In this document: in pieces, positions 5,788 to 7,966 of the stretch
Numbering within the stretch: position 1 is the first letter of the stretch
How the letters are laid out: each line of letters opens with the position of its first letter
NCBI GenBank assembly: GCA_015654495.1
Contig: JAATGW010000543.1
Location: 1-7,966, forward strand
Origin: Chitinophagales bacterium
Lineage (GTDB): Bacteria; Bacteroidota; Bacteroidia; Chitinophagales; Chitinophagaceae
Direction of reading: 5' to 3'
Length of the DNA stretch: 7,966 bases
Translations under genes and position numbers: made by a program
The notes under the pieces: model-generated
The model's database searches: none
Told to the model about the DNA's origin: nothing
Seen by the model: only the letters and a program-made list of their open reading frames with translations

Positions 5788-6990
5788 ATGCTAAAACGGT
5801 ATCTGGCTTTTTTTGCTCTGCTGGCTTTACCCTTCGCTGCTTCACCACAGTCAAGCATTCCGGCAGACAGTGTCCCGGCCAAAAAAGATACAGTAGATGC
5901 ACTGCTGATACTCCGGAGGATTTTTCATGCTAAGGAAAAAGCCAATCCTCCAAGGTTTGCCCTGTTGCCCGCCGTTGGTTATAATCCATCTTATGGATTG
6001 ACATTGGGTGTGAACTTTACAGGAATTTTCCAAACAGCCAAAGATCCTGATAACAGGCTCAGCAGCGTTTTTTTTAACCCTTTCTGGTCATCAAAAAACA
6101 CCCTTAATGTCCAGCTCAGACAGAATATATTTTTCAGCAAGAATAAACTTTACCTGATTGGGAATACGCAGATTGCCCGATTGGCTTCAATGAGTTATGC
6201 ACCCGGATCCGATGTTGAATATCCCGTGAACTACCAGAATTTAAAGGTAATTCAACGCTTGTACCGGCGTATCTCAGGAAATTTTTATGCAGGCGGAGGC
6301 CTGGCTTTCGAAATGTTCTGGAAAATTGAAGATGAAAATCTCGACGTGCCAAATAATAAGTTTACCCCCAACTATGTATACAGCAAAGCCAGAAACTACA
6401 ACCCGGAAAAATACAATGCAAACGGCTTTATGCTTTCTCTGCTGTATCATTCCCAGGAACATCCTTTAAGATCATACAAAGGTCTATTTGCTGATTTGTG
6501 GGTAAGATTTAATCAGACCTGGCTTGGAAGCACCCAGAACTCAGCTTTATTATATACGGATATCAGAAAATATTTCAGCCTTTCGAAAAAAAATCCGGAG
6601 CATGTGCTTGCTTTCTGGGAACTGAGTGCTTTCAATCTCGGTAACGATCTGCCGTACCTTGCGCTTCCCGCAACCGGGCTGGATCTGTATAACAGAAGTG
6701 GTCGTGCATATGCCATCGGCAGGTTCCGGGGGGCTAATTATTTTTATCTCGAATCAGAATACCGTTTTCCGATCAGTAAACGTAAACTGCTTAGTGGAAT
6801 CGCTTTCATCAATATGCAGACCGTTTCATCCGAAGGCACTTATAAGGTTTTTACCAAAATTCATCCTTCAGCAGGAGCTGGTTTACGGATTCTTATAAAT
6901 AAAAGAACTCGTTCCAATCTTTGTCTGGATTATGCAATCGGACTTGATGGTCAAAGTGGGGTCTTTTTTGGGTTGAATGAAGTATTCTAA
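5788..6990 (+). CDS. Second BamA/TamA-like outer-membrane barrel protein without POTRA domains
   Basis: I start at the ATG at 5788 (400 residues), because it gives a clean signal peptide (MLKRYLAFFALLALPFAASPQ); a TTG 11 codons upstream would bury it. The barrel carries LRSYKGLFADLWVRFNQTWLGS (227-248), YTDIRKYFSL (256-265), the loop-6 region SGRAYAIGRFRG (304-315) followed by YLESEYRF (320-327), and the terminal GLNEVF. These align in order with the protein at 2916-1702 (TWLGST, IDFRKYFSL, SGRGFLQNRYR, GELEYR, GLGEVF), so the two are paralogues. There is no room for POTRA domains before the barrel. In loop 6 the second residue pair differs (GRA versus GRG). Function is unknown; insertion or translocation cannot be assumed. 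The gene stands alone, and its 3' end faces bcp across a 12-bp gap. Confidence 0.85.
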   Translation: MLKRYLAFFALLALPFAASPQSSIPADSVPAKKDTVDALLILRRIFHAKEKANPPRFALLPAVGYNPSYGLTLGVNFTGIFQTAKDPDNRLSSVFFNPFWSSKNTLNVQLRQNIFFSKNKLYLIGNTQIARLASMSYAPGSDVEYPVNYQNLKVIQRLYRRISGNFYAGGGLAFEMFWKIEDENLDVPNNKFTPNYVYSKARNYNPEKYNANGFMLSLLYHSQEHPLRSYKGLFADLWVRFNQTWLGSTQNSALLYTDIRKYFSLSKKNPEHVLAFWELSAFNLGNDLPYLALPATGLDLYNRSGRAYAIGRFRGANYFYLESEYRFPISKRKLLSGIAFINMQTVSSEGTYKVFTKIHPSAGAGLRILINKRTRSNLCLDYAIGLDGQSGVFFGLNEVF

Positions 6991-6993
6991 AAG

Positions 6994-7021
6994 GTTGAAC
7001 GTTTAACGTTGAACGTTAAAC
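6994..7021. repeat. Two 14-bp tandem repeats forming a near-perfect palindrome
   Basis: GTTGAACGTTTAAC (6994-7007) is followed at once by GTTGAACGTTAAAC (7008-7021), with one mismatch. Within them GTTTAACGT (7001-7009) and ACGTTAAAC (7013-7021) form a 9-bp stem with a TGA loop. The element lies between the convergent 3' ends of the second BamA-like gene and bcp, and covers the last six sense codons plus the TAA stop of bcp. It may act as a terminator or be a dispersed intergenic repeat; T-runs after the stem are short. I recall similar AACGTTGAACGTT-type sequences between Bacteroidota genes, but cannot verify that here. Confidence 0.7.
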
Positions 7022-7470
7022 TCTCTTATAATTTCGGCGGCATGCTGCCGAACTTTCGGCCTTAAAAAAATCTTCGTTATTATTCCTTTCTCATTGATTA
7101 GAAATGTCCGGCGGTGCACTCCCATAAACTTATTGCCGAACATTTGTTTTTCACCCCAAACGCCATATTTCTTCATGAGCTTTTTATCGGAATCTGAGAT
7201 CAGGGTAAAATTGAGATTGAATTTTGATTCAAATTTTTTGTGACTTGCCCGATCGTCCGGGCTTACTCCGATCACAGTTATTCCATTTTCAGCCAGCACA
7301 GTATAATTATCGCGAAGATTGCAGGCCTGCTCTGTGCAGGTCGGGGTATCGTCTTCCGGATAAAAATAAAGAGCAACTTTCCTGTCCCTGAAATTTTTTA
7401 ATTCAAACTGGTTGCCATGCTGATCTGTTGCAGTAAATAGGGGGGCTTTGTCGCCTGCCTGAAGATTTAC
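7003..7470 (-). CDS. bcp: Thioredoxin-dependent peroxiredoxin Bcp (start codon apparently lost)
   Basis: Read from 7470, the frame gives about 155 residues matching Bcp/PrxQ along its whole length: AGDKAPLFTATDQHG at the N-terminus, VALYFYPEDDTPTCTEQAC with the PxxxTxxC active site, then GVSPDD, FTLISD, YGVWGEKQMFG and GVHRRTFLINEKG. Counted from 7470, the peroxidatic cysteine is residue 45 and the resolving cysteine residue 50, the spacing of E. coli Bcp; R121 is the probable catalytic arginine. The enzyme reduces hydroperoxides in the cytoplasm using thioredoxin. The expected first codon is GTA (7468-7470). No ATG, GTG or TTG occurs in frame between the TAA at 7483-7485 and the GTG at 7297-7299, and starting there would delete both cysteines. 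One change (GTG to GTA) would explain this. The last residues FNVQR come from the repeat at 6994-7021. It lies 36 bp after the M23 gene, probably co-transcribed. Confidence 0.8.
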   Translation of the reverse strand, partial: VNLQAGDKAPLFTATDQHGNQFELKNFRDRKVALYFYPEDDTPTCTEQACNLRDNYTVLAENGITVIGVSPDDRASHKKFESKFNLNFTLISDSDKKLMKKYGVWGEKQMFGNKFMGVHRRTFLINEKGIITKIFLRPKVRQHAAEIIREFNVQR

Positions 7471-7506
7471 CCTGAATTTATTTTAAGAATGATTTTTTAC
7501 AATTAG

Positions 7507-7966
7507 TTATCTGGTGAACCGGATAATTCTAACAGAAGGATTTCCGGCCTCATCCCTTACACTGATTTTCAATTCGTGCTTTCCCGGAGGGCAATGTGAA
7601 TCGAATTTATAACTGAACACATTTCCTTTTTGTGAAAACATCAGCCATGTGCCATCGAGCTCAGCTCTGAAATTCCTTATTGTTTCATAATTATCCCTTA
7701 CCACTACAACAAGTCTCGTAGCCTTATTCATATTTGCTCCTTCTGCAAGTCCAGGTGTCGTTATGAGAGGTGGGATCTCATCTGCAATTAACTGATAAGT
7801 TCCAAAATCCCGGAACTTTGCAGTATACCAGCCCAATTCCCAGTTCGCCTTTGACACTGACTGCGATGAACCTGATTGACGGAGAAATATCAGTTTATCA
7901 CGAAAATGATAAGGGACCGGTTTGTCAGCTTTGACACGAAGCGTAAAATAATCCTGCAGAGGTATA
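7507..7966 (-). CDS. M23-type peptidase, C-terminal region (5' truncated by window)
   Basis: The frame is open from the right edge to TAA at 7507-7509, giving 152 residues of a longer protein. The visible part holds two beta-sandwich-like stretches: LQDYFTLRVKAD through ELGWYTAKFRDFGTYQLIADEIPPLI, then an Ig-like segment with DNYETIRNFRAELDGTWLMF, YKFDSHCPPGKHELKISVRDEAGN and a closing RIIRFTR. This layout ('FRDFGxYxLxxDxxPPxI ... I-x-x-F/Y-x-x-x-L-x-G-x-W ... G-x-H-x-L-x-x-x-V-x-D-x-x-G-N') is the one I associate with the C-terminal part of Bacteroidota secreted M23 endopeptidases, which cut peptidoglycan crosslinks in the periplasm. The catalytic LytM domain would lie outside the window, so the enzyme call is inferred. 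An internal GTG at 7855-7857 is not the start, because the family pattern continues upstream of it. bcp follows 36 bp downstream on the same strand. Confidence 0.65.
   Translation of the reverse strand, partial: IPLQDYFTLRVKADKPVPYHFRDKLIFLRQSGSSQSVSKANWELGWYTAKFRDFGTYQLIADEIPPLITTPGLAEGANMNKATRLVVVVRDNYETIRNFRAELDGTWLMFSQKGNVFSYKFDSHCPPGKHELKISVRDEAGNPSVRIIRFTR

Noticed and set aside
7003..7299. Bcp starting at the GTG at 7299 (98 residues)
   Set aside because: The frame upstream encodes the conserved N-terminus and both active-site cysteines, so the short form would be a non-functional fragment.
1..7966. CRISPR array, tRNA/rRNA genes, transposase, toxin-antitoxin pair or defence system
   Set aside because: No regularly spaced repeats, cloverleaf-like sequence, DDE or tyrosine-recombinase motifs, or characteristic paired small genes were seen.

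Overview
The window looks like chromosomal DNA of a Bacteroidota bacterium, most likely Chitinophagia/Sphingobacteriia-like. This rests on family content (DUF2490 barrels, POTRA-less BamA-like proteins, a DUF3575-like barrel, a small HELKH protein of a Bacteroidota type), signal peptides ending in AQ or similar, AT-rich spacers, and the lack of clear Shine-Dalgarno sequences before most starts. I see no tRNA, rRNA, CRISPR array, insertion sequence or phage gene.

Layout. 1-250 (+) is the 3' end of a probable birA (biotin-protein ligase). 320-817 (+) is a small secreted protein of unknown function. It converges on a minus-strand pair, a BamA/TamA-like barrel (2916-1702) followed by a DUF2490 barrel (1625-822). 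A hairpin at 809-841 sits over both facing stop codons. A 315-bp divergent spacer leads to a DUF3575-like barrel (3232-4005, +). From 4006 to 5289 there is no intact gene. This stretch holds the broken remains of a DUF202 (YidH-type) membrane protein (4232-4644) and about 645 bp with nothing I can assign. Next come a 100-residue HELKH protein (5592-5290, -) and, divergently, a second BamA-like barrel (5788-6990, +), a paralogue of the first. The right end has a minus-strand pair: the C-terminal part of a probable M23 peptidase (enters from the right edge, ends at 7507), then a Bcp-type peroxiredoxin (7470-7003). The Bcp gene has all its catalytic residues but no in-frame start codon where one is needed, and its 3' end lies inside a palindromic 14-bp tandem repeat.

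How the genes work together. Most intact products are predicted to sit in or pass through the cell envelope: four outer-membrane barrels, one secreted protein and a probable cell-wall hydrolase. No shared pathway can be read from this beyond envelope biology. I did not find convincing evidence of a new multi-gene system. The points most worth a second look are the gene decay at 4232-4749, the missing bcp start codon, the repeat overlapping the bcp stop, and the duplicated POTRA-less Omp85 barrels.
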